Counted from the first letter of the stretch, positions 1 through 6,919 are shown. The stretch: 12,574 bases of DNA from an uncultured Eubacteriales bacterium (GCA_900547295.1 URGK01000078.1:1-12574); one strand, 5' to 3'. Program-made: numbers and translations. The notes: a model not told the origin generated them from the letters alone.

Positions 1-51
1 TCGACCTCCAGCGTGACAGGCTGGCATTCTAACCAACTGAACTACCAGGCC
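1..51 (-). tRNA. tRNA-Asp (anticodon GTC), 3' part cut by the window edge
   Basis: Read on the minus strand from 51, the sequence folds as the 5' part of a tRNA: acceptor strand GGCCTGG, then TA, a D arm with GTTC and AGTTGGTTA, a five-base anticodon stem GCCAG/CTGGA and the anticodon loop CCTGTCA. The anticodon GTC is at plus positions 15-17. The variable region and T-arm begin at the left edge and the acceptor 3' strand lies outside the window. It follows tRNA-Val after only five bases (52-56), so both are probably processed from one transcript. Confidence 0.93.
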
Positions 52-56
52 GCAAT

Positions 57-132
57 TGGTGGGCGTAATAGGGCTCGAACCTATGACCCCCTGCTTGTAA
101 GGCAGGTGCTCTCCCAGCTGAGCTATACGCCC
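57..132 (-). tRNA. tRNA-Val (anticodon TAC), CCA encoded
   Basis: A complete cloverleaf reads on the minus strand from 132: acceptor GGGCGTA pairs with TACGCCC, the D arm is GCTC...GAGC, the anticodon stem CCTGC/GCAGG encloses CTTACAA, and the T arm ATAGG/CCTAT encloses TTCGAGC. Discriminator A is at 60 and an encoded CCA at 59-57. The anticodon is TAC, which reads valine GUN codons. It is the first gene of the cluster behind two promoters. Confidence 0.97.
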
Positions 133-163
133 GAAGCATTTTATCTGCTCGACACATTTATTA

Positions 164-192
164 ACTATACAGCATTTGGTTTCTTATGTCAA
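164..192 (-). promoter_or_regulatory. Proximal sigma-A promoter of the tRNA-Val/Asp cluster
   Basis: On the minus strand a perfect -35 TTGACA (plus 187-192) is separated by 17 bp from TATAGT (plus 164-169). Transcription would start near 157, about 25 nt before mature tRNA-Val. Both hexamers and the spacing fit a strong housekeeping promoter, as expected for stable RNA. Confidence 0.88.
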
Positions 193-263
193 GTGTTTTT
201 TTCACTTTTTTATAAGTTTTTTATTTGCTATTTTGTTTTGTGCTCTCGTTGAGCGACTTCATT

Positions 264-292
264 ATCTTACCACAATGGTACCCCTGTGTCAA
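264..292 (-). promoter_or_regulatory. Distal sigma-A promoter, 100 bp upstream of the first
   Basis: On the minus strand a second perfect TTGACA (plus 287-292), a 17-bp spacer ending in TGG (extended -10), and TAAGAT (plus 264-269) form another strong promoter pointing at the tRNAs. It starts near 257, leaving a leader of about 125 nt that crosses the proximal promoter. No gene lies between it and the tRNAs. Confidence 0.8.
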
Positions 293-350
293 TGAATTTT
301 CGACAAAAAATATTTACTTTTTTTAATAAATTTTAATCGCCCAAAAACGT

Positions 351-980
351 TTAAATTTCAACATTTACAAGCTTATCTCCCTCAAAAACGACTTCAAATT
401 TCCCGCTTGTCATATTGGCAATAAGCAATCTCGTGTCTTCTTTTTTATCCTCATCACAGCATATGGCAGCCGTAATCATATCCTCATAAATTATGTCCTC
501 TATTTTAAACAGTCCTTTTTCGGAAAAATTCTGCAATTTACTTAAAAAAGAATAGTCCATTTTTATATTCATAACTGCCATTTGGGTAACATTGCATACA
601 CCTGCGGCGTCAATCCCCAGCCTTGCGCTTGAGGTATAAGCTCTGACAAGCCCTCCTGTTCCCAGCTTGACTCCGCCAAAATATCTGGTTACCACAACAG
701 CCACATTGGTAATTCCCTCATTTACAAGCATCTGCACAATAGGCGCGCCGGAGGTGCCCTGAGGCTCCCCGTCGTCGCTTGCCCACTGTATCTGGAATTT
801 GTCGCCTATAACCATAGCCGGAACATTATGTGTTGCATCTTTATATTCTTTTTTTATTTCCGCAAAGAAGCTGTCAGCTTCCTCCCTGCTCGCTACAGGC
901 CTTACATGAGTTATAAATCTTGATTTTTCTATAATCTGCTCCGCCTGCGCAGCCTTTCCAACCGTCTTATAAAGTATCAT
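351..980 (-). CDS. yigZ: YigZ/IMPACT family protein (UPF0029)
   Basis: A 209-aa protein of the YigZ/IMPACT family, related to the eukaryotic translation regulator IMPACT. Its bacterial role is not settled; nucleic-acid or ribosome-linked function is usual in descriptions of the family. The hallmark IMPACT stretches are DDGEPQGTSG (about residues 69-78) and VTRYFGGVKLGTGGLVRAY (about 97-115). The C-terminal 80 residues match the small alpha/beta domain usual in the family. Start chosen at the ATG at 980, with CAGG upstream. The frame is open further upstream to 1106, but that part lies inside hflX in another frame and has no family similarity. The start overlaps the hflX stop by 14 nt, so it is probably translationally coupled. 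No GC-rich terminator is visible between its stop and the tRNA promoters. Confidence 0.93.
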   Translation of the reverse strand: MILYKTVGKAAQAEQIIEKSRFITHVRPVASREEADSFFAEIKKEYKDATHNVPAMVIGDKFQIQWASDDGEPQGTSGAPIVQMLVNEGITNVAVVVTRYFGGVKLGTGGLVRAYTSSARLGIDAAGVCNVTQMAVMNIKMDYSFLSKLQNFSEKGLFKIEDIIYEDMITAAICCDEDKKEDTRLLIANMTSGKFEVVFEGDKLVNVEI

Positions 981-2247
981 ATCTTTTGTACCTGCTGTAA
1001 TCCTCTTTTGACATTTCCGCATCAAGCACAGTGCCATCTTCGGTATAATCCATCGAAAAGACTGTCGCTTTGCCGCACAGATATGAAACCACATCGCCCT
1101 TGTCAAAAGGTATCAGGAGCGTGGCTCTTACTCTGTCTGAAAATATCTTTGTTTTAATAAGTTCTGTAAGCTCGTCTATATTATCTCCGCGTTTTGCCGA
1201 AATCCACAGCCAGTCGCAGCCCTCGCTGCACACGGGCTCTGTTTCCGCTATGTCACATTTATTGTACGCTATTATTCTTTCTTTATCTCCCGCTCCGATT
1301 TCCTTTAATACCTGATCAGTCACTTCAATATGAAAATCACAGGCCTCATATGAGCTGTCCACAACGTGAATGAGCAGATCCGCATAATTTACTTCTTCAA
1401 GGGTGGACTTGAAAGCCTCCACAAGCGAATGCGGCAGCCTGCTTACAAAGCCTACAGTATCTATAAGTATGAATTCCTGATTTGTATCAAACGAAATTTT
1501 GCGATGTGATGTGTCAAGTGTTGCAAACAGCATATCCTTTTCGAATACGGATTTGTCCTCTTTGTCCATATCTCCAAGCAGCCTGTTCATAAGAGCCGAT
1601 TTACCGGAGTTTGTATACCCCACCAGCGCAACTACAGGTATGCTGTTTTTTTCACGTCTGCCGCGCTGCGTAGCCCTTACAGCCTTTGCTTTTTTGAGCT
1701 CTGCGCGAATGTCGTCCATTCGTTTCTGAATATGTCTTCTGTCCGTTTCGAGTTTTTTCTCTCCGGGACCTCTGGTGCCTATGCCTCCCGCCTGTCTTGA
1801 CAGGGACTTGCCAAAGCCTGTGAGCCTTGGAAGCCTGTACGCAAGCTGGGCGTACTCAACCTGAAGCCTGCCCTCCTTTGAAAGCGCGCGGTCTGCAAAT
1901 ATATCAAGTATAAGTATGGTTCTGTCAATTACACGCACGCCCAGAGCCTCTTCAAGATTTCTAAGCTGCATACCCGAAAGCTCGTCATTGAATATGACCG
2001 TATCAATCTCCATATTCTCACACATAAGAGCCAGTTCCTCAACCTTGCCGCTGCCTATAAATGTAGCCTTGTTTGGTCTTTCAAGATGCTGAACCATCTC
2101 TCCCGCAACCTCGACATTTGCAGCCTCAGCAAGTCCTGCAAGCTCCTGCATCGAATAAGATATATCCTTATTAAGTTCAAGTCCCACAAGAACAGCTCTG
2201 TATTCCTGCTCCTGTATCACTTCGTTATTCTCATTAAATCTAAGCAT
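967..2247 (-). CDS. hflX: GTPase HflX, ribosome-splitting/rescue factor
   Basis: A 426-aa TRAFAC-class GTPase. In studied bacteria HflX binds the 50S subunit and splits stalled or stressed 70S ribosomes in a GTP-dependent way. The N-terminal HflX domain (about 15-200) carries the family signature GGIGTRGPGEKKLE (154-167), followed by a basic helical linker. G-domain motifs are all intact: G1 GYTNSGKS (210-217), G2 ATLDT (242-246), G3 DTVGF (263-267), G4 NKCD (329-332) and G5 SAK (350-352). A C-terminal domain follows from about 372. Length is normal for the family. Its ATG shares one base with the yicC stop (TAATG), and its end overlaps yigZ, so it is the middle gene of a coupled three-gene operon. 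No truncation or missing motif is seen. Confidence 0.97.
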   Translation of the reverse strand: MLRFNENNEVIQEQEYRAVLVGLELNKDISYSMQELAGLAEAANVEVAGEMVQHLERPNKATFIGSGKVEELALMCENMEIDTVIFNDELSGMQLRNLEEALGVRVIDRTILILDIFADRALSKEGRLQVEYAQLAYRLPRLTGFGKSLSRQAGGIGTRGPGEKKLETDRRHIQKRMDDIRAELKKAKAVRATQRGRREKNSIPVVALVGYTNSGKSALMNRLLGDMDKEDKSVFEKDMLFATLDTSHRKISFDTNQEFILIDTVGFVSRLPHSLVEAFKSTLEEVNYADLLIHVVDSSYEACDFHIEVTDQVLKEIGAGDKERIIAYNKCDIAETEPVCSEGCDWLWISAKRGDNIDELTELIKTKIFSDRVRATLLIPFDKGDVVSYLCGKATVFSMDYTEDGTVLDAEMSKEDYSRYKRYDTL

Positions 2248-3134
2248 TATTCTATATTCTGCACCTGTTCTCTGATTTTTTCGATTTCACTCTTGATGTC
2301 AAGCACCGTATTGGTTATATCAAGGAAGTTGGCTTTTGAGCCTATGGTATTTGCCTCTCTGTTCATTTCCTGCACAAGAAAATCAAGCTTCTTGCCTACT
2401 GTTTCACCCTTGTTCCCCGAAATTATATTTTCAAGCTGTCTGATATGGCTCTTGAGCCTTACTATTTCCTCCGTAATATTGCTCTTGTCTGCAAATATAG
2501 CGGCCTCTGCAAGAATTCTGTCCTCAGGAAACGATGCTGAATTGCCTATAAGGTCCGTTATTTTCTCTTTGAGTCTTGTCATATAGCTTTCGGCAACCTG
2601 CGGGGCATATTCTTCTATCTCTGAAACCATATCCGCTATGAGGTGTCCTCTCATCACAAGGTCCTCTGCCAGTTTCTCGCCCTCTATGCATCTCATTTTA
2701 TCAAGATTTTCAACGGCCATTTTAACCGGAACTATAAGGGAGGCTGTTACCTTTTCCTCATCTTCAATGTCCGGCGCGGCTTTCATTACATCGGGAAGTG
2801 TTGAAAGAAACTGCAGTGATATATCGCCTGTCACATCAAATTCGTCCTTGAGCTGTCTGAGATTGTCATAGTACTGCTTTGCAACCGGCAGGTTGAGCTT
2901 GACTGTAACATCATCTTCCGTAAGGTTTTCAACTATTACGGAAACATCCATCTTGCCCCTGTTTACGGTTTCCTTAATCGCCGCTTTTATCTTCTCCTCA
3001 GCAAAGGTGTATCTTCTTGGCATTCTTACCGAAATATCGCTGTATCTGTGGTTTACCGTTCTTATCTCGACTATTATGTTTCTTTTGCCGTCAGAGTATT
3101 CCCCTCTGCCAAAACCCGTCATACTTTTTATCAT
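2247..3134 (-). CDS. yicC: YicC/YloC family endoribonuclease
   Basis: A 295-aa protein of the YicC/YloC family, oligomeric metal-dependent endoribonucleases implicated in RNA turnover. The N-terminal YicC_N signature MIKSMTGFGRGE and RTVNHRYSDIS (about 1-35) is followed by a charged helical middle. The C-terminal DUF1732 domain contains GKKLDFLVQEMNREANTIGSK (about 247-267), the most conserved family segment. The ATG at 3134 has a strong Shine-Dalgarno GGAGGA about eight bases upstream. It is the first gene of the yicC-hflX-yigZ unit. An extended -10 promoter lies about 45 bp upstream. In Bacillus subtilis yloC is close to the rqcH homologue yloA, and the two are also neighbours here, although divergent. 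Confidence 0.96.
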   Translation of the reverse strand: MIKSMTGFGRGEYSDGKRNIIVEIRTVNHRYSDISVRMPRRYTFAEEKIKAAIKETVNRGKMDVSVIVENLTEDDVTVKLNLPVAKQYYDNLRQLKDEFDVTGDISLQFLSTLPDVMKAAPDIEDEEKVTASLIVPVKMAVENLDKMRCIEGEKLAEDLVMRGHLIADMVSEIEEYAPQVAESYMTRLKEKITDLIGNSASFPEDRILAEAAIFADKSNITEEIVRLKSHIRQLENIISGNKGETVGKKLDFLVQEMNREANTIGSKANFLDITNTVLDIKSEIEKIREQVQNIE

Positions 3135-3178
3135 TCAATCTGTCCTCCGTTTTTCTTTTAATTAATGATAACTGAATA

Positions 3179-3187
3179 ATTATACCA
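3179..3187 (-). promoter_or_regulatory. Extended -10 promoter for the yicC operon
   Basis: The minus strand reads TGGTATAAT (plus 3187-3179): a perfect TATAAT with the TGn extension. The -35 region at 17 bp is poor, which is usual for extended -10 promoters. The start would fall near 3172, giving a leader of about 38 nt with the yicC Shine-Dalgarno in it. The box lies in the first copy of the repeat at 3182-3440, and the other copies carry similar boxes. Confidence 0.65.
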
Positions 3188-3440
3188 CATAATAACTCTG
3201 ATAGGTATCTGTTTTTCATCACTTCTGTCTGCATTTCATTTGCCAGTCAGTGTGAAAAGCATCATACCACATAATAACTTCAATAGGCATCTGTATTTCA
3301 TCAGCTCTTGAAGCCCTGGCCCAATTTGTGTAAGCAAATTGCGGCAGGTCTCATGCAAGAGTTCTTCTTCTGTCTGTTGTAAGAACTTACTGCTTTCTTT
3401 CGACCAGTCTTTATGAAAAAACATCATATCATATTTCAGA
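3182..3440. repeat. Degenerate direct repeat with extended -10 boxes
   Basis: A unit beginning ATACCACATAATAACT starts at 3182 and again at 3264 (82-bp period). A third, more worn copy starts near 3426 (ATATCATATTTCAGACT). Copies 1 and 2 share roughly the first 45 bases with few changes, including ATAGGTATCTG / ATAGGCATCTG and TTTCATCA. The preceding CCAGTC...GTGAAAAGCATC is matched before copy 3 by CCAGTCTTTATGAAAAAACATC. The second unit is about 162 bp because it holds about 80 extra bases with a hairpin between TTTCATCA and CTTCTGTCTG. A 63-aa minus-strand frame over it is not supported as a gene. This accounts for most of the gap between yicC and rqcH. Confidence 0.7.
3305..3361. other. 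Nested stem-loop between divergent genes
   Basis: The inner hairpin CAATTTG (3322-3328) / CAAATTG (3335-3341) has a six-base loop. It is extended by GCC/GGC and CCT/AGG around single-base bulges to about 13 pairs. An outer CTCTTG (3305-3310) / CAAGAG (3356-3361) closes the whole. No T-run follows on either strand, so it is not a plain terminator. It is upstream of both predicted promoters (yicC near 3172, rqcH near 3462), so it is in a leader only if the additional repeat-borne promoters are used. Confidence 0.5.
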
Positions 3441-3446
3441 CTCTTA

Positions 3447-3455
3447 TGTTAAAAT
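3447..3455 (+). promoter_or_regulatory. Candidate extended -10 promoter for rqcH
   Basis: TGTTAAAAT (TGn plus TAAAAT, -10 at 3450-3455) lies 30 bp before the rqcH ATG, with AGGAG at 3474-3478 between. The -35 region is weak. This is the only promoter-like site I find close to rqcH on the plus strand. Confidence 0.4.
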
Positions 3456-3485
3456 ATTTATATCACTTATGACAGGAGATTGATT

Positions 3486-5156
3486 ATGGCATTTGACGGA
3501 ATAATGACTGCGGCGGTAACCTATGAGCTTAATCATACGCTGCAGGGAGGAAAAATCGAAAAGGTATACCAGCCAGAAGCTGAGGAGCTGGTATTTAACA
3601 TACATTCAAAATCAGGCAAGCTGAAACTGTATATATCTTCTTCGGGCAATCACGCGGGGATATATCTGTCGTCTGAAAGCTACAGCAATCCCGCAAACCC
3701 GTCGGCTTTCTGCATGCTGCTTCGCAAGCACTTGCAGAGCGGCAGAATTACAGATGTAAAGCAGGTAGGCTCTGAGAGAATAGCGGAAATATATATCGAA
3801 ACTATGGACGAGCTTGGTTTTAACGTGAATAAAAAACTTGTTGTCGAGATTATGGGCAAGCACAGCAATATATCCCTTGTAGATGAGGGCACCGGCAAGA
3901 TAATAGACAGCATCAAGAGGATTTCAATTGACACCAGCAGAGTAAGACAGCTTCTTCCGGGTATGATATATCAGTGCCCGCCTTTACAGGATAAAATTCC
4001 TTTCAAAGAGGTCACAGCAGAGGATATCAGTTCATTTGAGAGCAGACGGCTTCTTGACTGCATAGGCGGCATCAGTCCCTCCATTGCCGATGAGCTTGAG
4101 GGAAATATATCGGAAAATCTTGAAGCCATAAGGAAGAGGCTTGCCACAGGCGACTTCTCTCCTTGCGTATATCTTAAAGAGGACGGCTCTCCCATGGAAT
4201 TTTCAGCATTTCCTCTGAGAGCCTATGAAAACCACCTTAATAAAGTAGATTTCAATACAGTAAGTGAAGCTGTAGAATACTACTATTCTCACAGAGCTTC
4301 CTCCAACAGAATTAAACAGAAAGGAACTGACCTTTTAAAAGCTGTGGAGCAGAAGCTGAAAAAGCTCTACCTTAAAAAGCAGAGATTGTCCGAGGATTTA
4401 TTAAAGGCCGAAAATTCCGAGGACCTTAGGCTGTACGGCGAGCTGCTGACTGCAAATCTTCACAAGTGCAAGACGGGCGACAGGTCTGTTACCGTTGACA
4501 ATTATTATGACGGCACTACGGTAACGATACCTCTTGATATCAAATATTCACCGTCAAAGAATGCGCAGATATATTTTAAAAAGTACGGCAAGTCAAAGAC
4601 CGCTGTTAAAGAAAAGGCTCTCCAGATAGAAGAAAACGACAGGGATATACAGTACCTCGAGTCAGTGCTTTCATATATAGAGAACGCCGACAGCGCGGAT
4701 ACAATAGAAGCTCTGCGCACAGAGCTTACGGCAGAGGGTTATCTGAAGCGCAGAAAGAACAATCCCGTACAGAAAAAACAGAAAACCTCTCCTGTTGAAT
4801 ATGTGTCCTCAGAGGGCTTTAGAATCCTCGTAGGGCGAAATAATACGGAGAATGATACTCTGACCCTAAAGATGGCAGGAAAAACAGATTTATGGCTTCA
4901 TACCAAGGATATCCCCGGTTCTCACGTCATCGTATTTACCGAGGGTAAAGAGCCGGACAAAAAGACCATATTCGAGGCGGCGGCCATTGCGGCATATCAC
5001 AGCAAGGCCAGAAATTCAGAGCAGGTGCCTGTAGATTATGTGCCTGTAAAATACGTCAAGAAACCAAGCGGCGCAAAGCCCGGCATGGTTATATTCACAA
5101 ACAACAGGACAGTATATGTAACGCCTGCAATTCCGGACACCGCAGGCAGCAGATAA
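3486..5156 (+). CDS. rqcH: Ribosome quality control factor RqcH (NFACT family; Rqc2/NEMF homologue)
   Basis: A 556-aa NFACT protein, older name fibronectin-binding protein FbpA/YloA. Known RqcH proteins bind obstructed 50S-peptidyl-tRNA complexes and add C-terminal alanine tails that mark nascent chains for proteolysis. Visible parts are NFACT-N (1-~270, starting MAFDGIMT, with NPSAFCMLLRKHL at about 71-83 and EIMGKHSNI at about 121-129), helical coiled coils (~270-430), and the NFACT-R/DUF814 domain (~440-548) with TDLWLHTKDIPGSHVI. Residues 97-98 are E-R, where the B. subtilis protein has the tRNA-contacting D-R pair, a conservative change. The ATG at 3486 is chosen because AGGAG at 3474-3478 is seven bases away; a TTG at 3480 is only one base from it. 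The gene stands alone and ends before a terminator at 5171. Confidence 0.96.
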   Translation: MAFDGIMTAAVTYELNHTLQGGKIEKVYQPEAEELVFNIHSKSGKLKLYISSSGNHAGIYLSSESYSNPANPSAFCMLLRKHLQSGRITDVKQVGSERIAEIYIETMDELGFNVNKKLVVEIMGKHSNISLVDEGTGKIIDSIKRISIDTSRVRQLLPGMIYQCPPLQDKIPFKEVTAEDISSFESRRLLDCIGGISPSIADELEGNISENLEAIRKRLATGDFSPCVYLKEDGSPMEFSAFPLRAYENHLNKVDFNTVSEAVEYYYSHRASSNRIKQKGTDLLKAVEQKLKKLYLKKQRLSEDLLKAENSEDLRLYGELLTANLHKCKTGDRSVTVDNYYDGTTVTIPLDIKYSPSKNAQIYFKKYGKSKTAVKEKALQIEENDRDIQYLESVLSYIENADSADTIEALRTELTAEGYLKRRKNNPVQKKQKTSPVEYVSSEGFRILVGRNNTENDTLTLKMAGKTDLWLHTKDIPGSHVIVFTEGKEPDKKTIFEAAAIAAYHSKARNSEQVPVDYVPVKYVKKPSGAKPGMVIFTNNRTVYVTPAIPDTAGSR

Positions 5157-5170
5157 ATCTCAAGACCAAA

Positions 5171-5205
5171 AAGACAGGAGCTTGCTAAAAATCTCCTGTC
5201 TCTTT
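5171..5205. terminator. Bidirectional terminator between rqcH and the DUF4179 gene
   Basis: GACAGGAG (5173-5180) pairs perfectly with CTCCTGTC (5193-5200) around a 12-base loop. TCTTTT follows on the plus strand and TTTTT on the minus strand, so it can end both rqcH and the convergent sigma/anti-sigma operon. Confidence 0.85.
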
Positions 5206-5239
5206 TAATTACTCAAATCCCCTTTTTCACTCAGGTCTG

Positions 5240-6202
5240 CTACGGAATATCAATTGTAAACGGCTCGCCTACATATACAAGTTCATCCGTTTCCAAATCA
5301 TCATAACTGAACTGCAGCGTATATGATTTAACATCATAATTAAGCTCATAGCTTGTATCATCATCATTAATTCTGCTGCCCCACATATCATTAGTACAAA
5401 AATTAAAGAAATCCACTTTATCGCCCGTTTCATCTGTACCTTCAAGATAAAGCGGCTCTTCTATATCCTCTTTGTTCTCAACTGTTATACTCTGATCAAT
5501 AGGCGATATAATCAGCTTGCCCAGATGCACCTCTCCCCCGGATGTATCGAACACTTTATTAATTTCAACCTCTTTGGTTGCTTCTTTAAATCTCTTATTA
5601 TCAAGGATGAATTTAAAATCAAAACACTGGTCTTCTGCATAAAATGACGTTTTGATTTCAGGATAAAGCGGCATATCATATTCATAGCTGATATTTAAAA
5701 AATATATACCCTTATTACCATCGCGCTTGCCTCCATAGCTTCCGCTGCCATATCCCATTATATCATCTTCGCTTCCGCCTATGCGAAGACCATTTATGAA
5801 TGTTACCTGTTCACAGACATCTCTCAATCTGAGCACTGTCCCGTCATCCTTTTCGACAGTTACCGAAAACCTCATCTGGTAATTACTTGCCACAACCTCA
5901 TTAAGCGTAAAGGTTATGTCCCCTTTTTTCTGTGTCTGGTCTATGACAGAAACGTAGTCGTCCTCTGCGGAATTTCCGAGGTACTGTCCTATTCCCATAA
6001 ATGCCTCTCTTGCCTTGGCCCACGCGCTTGTTCCTGCCGGAGTAAAACTGAATACAAGAACAATACATGCTGCCACAGCTACTGTTATCCACCTTTTTTT
6101 CTTCCTTGTTCCCGTGGGTTTCTTAATCCCCGCTTCTTTGTAGAAGCTGTCTATCGCTCTTGTTTTTTCTTCCTGCGACATAATCTCAAATCTGTCCTTC
6201 AT
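5240..6202 (-). CDS. DUF4179 domain membrane protein, probable anti-sigma factor
   Basis: A 320-aa single-pass membrane protein. Residues 1-37 are cytoplasmic and charged, ending in a KKKR stop. One membrane segment spans about 38-56 (VAVAACIVLVFSFTPAG), and the remainder is extracellular and beta-rich, with the DUF4179 domain starting about residue 35. Such proteins are commonly encoded directly after an ECF sigma factor and are thought to hold it inactive through the short N-terminal region. Here the ATG overlaps the sigma-factor stop by four bases (ATGA), which implies translational coupling and near-equal amounts. No zinc-binding HxxxCxxC motif of classical ZAS anti-sigma factors is seen in the N-terminus. 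The signal sensed is unknown. The anti-sigma role is inferred from the family and the pairing. Confidence 0.85.
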   Translation of the reverse strand: MKDRFEIMSQEEKTRAIDSFYKEAGIKKPTGTRKKKRWITVAVAACIVLVFSFTPAGTSAWAKAREAFMGIGQYLGNSAEDDYVSVIDQTQKKGDITFTLNEVVASNYQMRFSVTVEKDDGTVLRLRDVCEQVTFINGLRIGGSEDDIMGYGSGSYGGKRDGNKGIYFLNISYEYDMPLYPEIKTSFYAEDQCFDFKFILDNKRFKEATKEVEINKVFDTSGGEVHLGKLIISPIDQSITVENKEDIEEPLYLEGTDETGDKVDFFNFCTNDMWGSRINDDDTSYELNYDVKSYTLQFSYDDLETDELVYVGEPFTIDIP

Positions 6203-6729
6203 CTGCCTGCACCCCTTTCTTCCATAGTTTTGCGAATTTTTTTCCTACCTCTTGAAAGCCTCGAATACACCACATCTCTTTTGAGTCCCGTTGATGCGGT
6301 AATTTCCTCTGCAGTCTGCTCATATACATAGCGTCTTCTGAACAGTTCCCTGTCCTCTTCACACAGACATTCAAGCAGTTCATCAATCACTGTTTCCCCT
6401 GAATACTCATCGTACACAGCCGGCTCTGTCAGGGCTTCCGCTCTGTTATCGTGCCGGACTTCCTTCCTTAGAAAATCAACAGCCTTGTGTTTTGCCACAG
6501 CGGCAAGCCACGAGGTCATGCTTCCCTTTGAGCCGTCAAAGCTTCCGCCGGTTTTCCATACAGCCATAAGCACATCGTTAAAACATTCTTCCCAGTGCTG
6601 GCGGTGCTGTCCAAGGCTTCTGCACAGTACTGTTTTGATAAGGTCGCCGTATTCTTCCACTATGTATTCAATGGCCTGTGGGTTTCCTGACGCAATATGA
6701 GCGATGCAGTTTTCCTTTGTAATCTTCAA
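6199..6729 (-). CDS. ECF-type RNA polymerase sigma factor
   Basis: A 176-aa sigma-70 family protein with the two-domain ECF layout: sigma region 2 at about 20-90 (including WEECFNDVLMAVWK and SWLAAVAKHKAVDFLRK) and region 4 at about 112-168, with the helix-turn-helix TAEEITASTGLKRDVVYSRLSRGRKKI. There is no region 3 or region 1. It would direct RNA polymerase to a small regulon, usually including its own operon. The start is TTG (6729-6727), supported by AAAGGAG nine bases upstream, and no nearby ATG is in frame. The next gene, a DUF4179 membrane protein, overlaps by ATGA. I could not identify its own promoter with confidence: the upstream 100 bases have no clear TTGACA/TATAAT pair, which would fit a sigma-specific promoter but does not prove one. 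Confidence 0.92.
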   Translation of the reverse strand: MKITKENCIAHIASGNPQAIEYIVEEYGDLIKTVLCRSLGQHRQHWEECFNDVLMAVWKTGGSFDGSKGSMTSWLAAVAKHKAVDFLRKEVRHDNRAEALTEPAVYDEYSGETVIDELLECLCEEDRELFRRRYVYEQTAEEITASTGLKRDVVYSRLSRGRKKIRKTMEERGAGR

Positions 6730-6826
6730 GAACGCTTTCTCCTTTCTTTGTTGTCATATATTAATTCGCAATACCGCCTGCATTTCTGACAGGACAGACA
6801 AAATATATATTTATTTTATCATATAT

Positions 6827-6882
6827 CGGGCAGATTTTTAAGAGCCCTGCATCTTGCCCGCCACAGGCTTTGGTGCTAAAAT
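6827..6882 (+). promoter_or_regulatory. Promoter of the CorA-like gene with an inverted repeat over its -35
   Basis: TTGCCC (6854-6859), a 17-bp spacer and TAAAAT (6877-6882) form a credible sigma-A promoter 38 bp before the CorA start. An inverted repeat CGGGCA (6827-6832) / TGCCCG (6855-6860) ends on the -35 box, so it may be an operator or a chance short repeat. The promoter shares the 190-bp divergent region with the sigma operon. Confidence 0.6.
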
Positions 6883-6919
6883 ATATGAAAAGGCAAATAA
6901 TATGTATGGGTGAAAAAAT

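Noticed and set aside
13..252. 79-aa plus-strand frame across the tRNA region
   Set aside because: It lies antisense to tRNA-Asp and tRNA-Val; its apparent protein is translated tRNA complement, a common false gene.
981..1106. Upstream extension of yigZ to a start at 1106
   Set aside because: The extra 42 residues are in an alternative frame of hflX and do not resemble the family; the ATG at 980 gives the normal protein.
2086..2586. 166-aa plus-strand frame
   Set aside because: Antisense to yicC and hflX, rich in Ser/Leu/Ile as expected for a shadow frame; no ribosome site.
3236..3427. 63-aa minus-strand frame in the repeat region
   Set aside because: The repeat copies are 82 bp apart (not a multiple of three), the frame is not kept between copies and no Shine-Dalgarno is seen; better read as non-coding repeat.
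3480..3485. TTG start for rqcH at 3480
   Set aside because: Only one base separates it from AGGAG; the ATG at 3486 has a seven-base spacing and matches the family N-terminus MAFDG.
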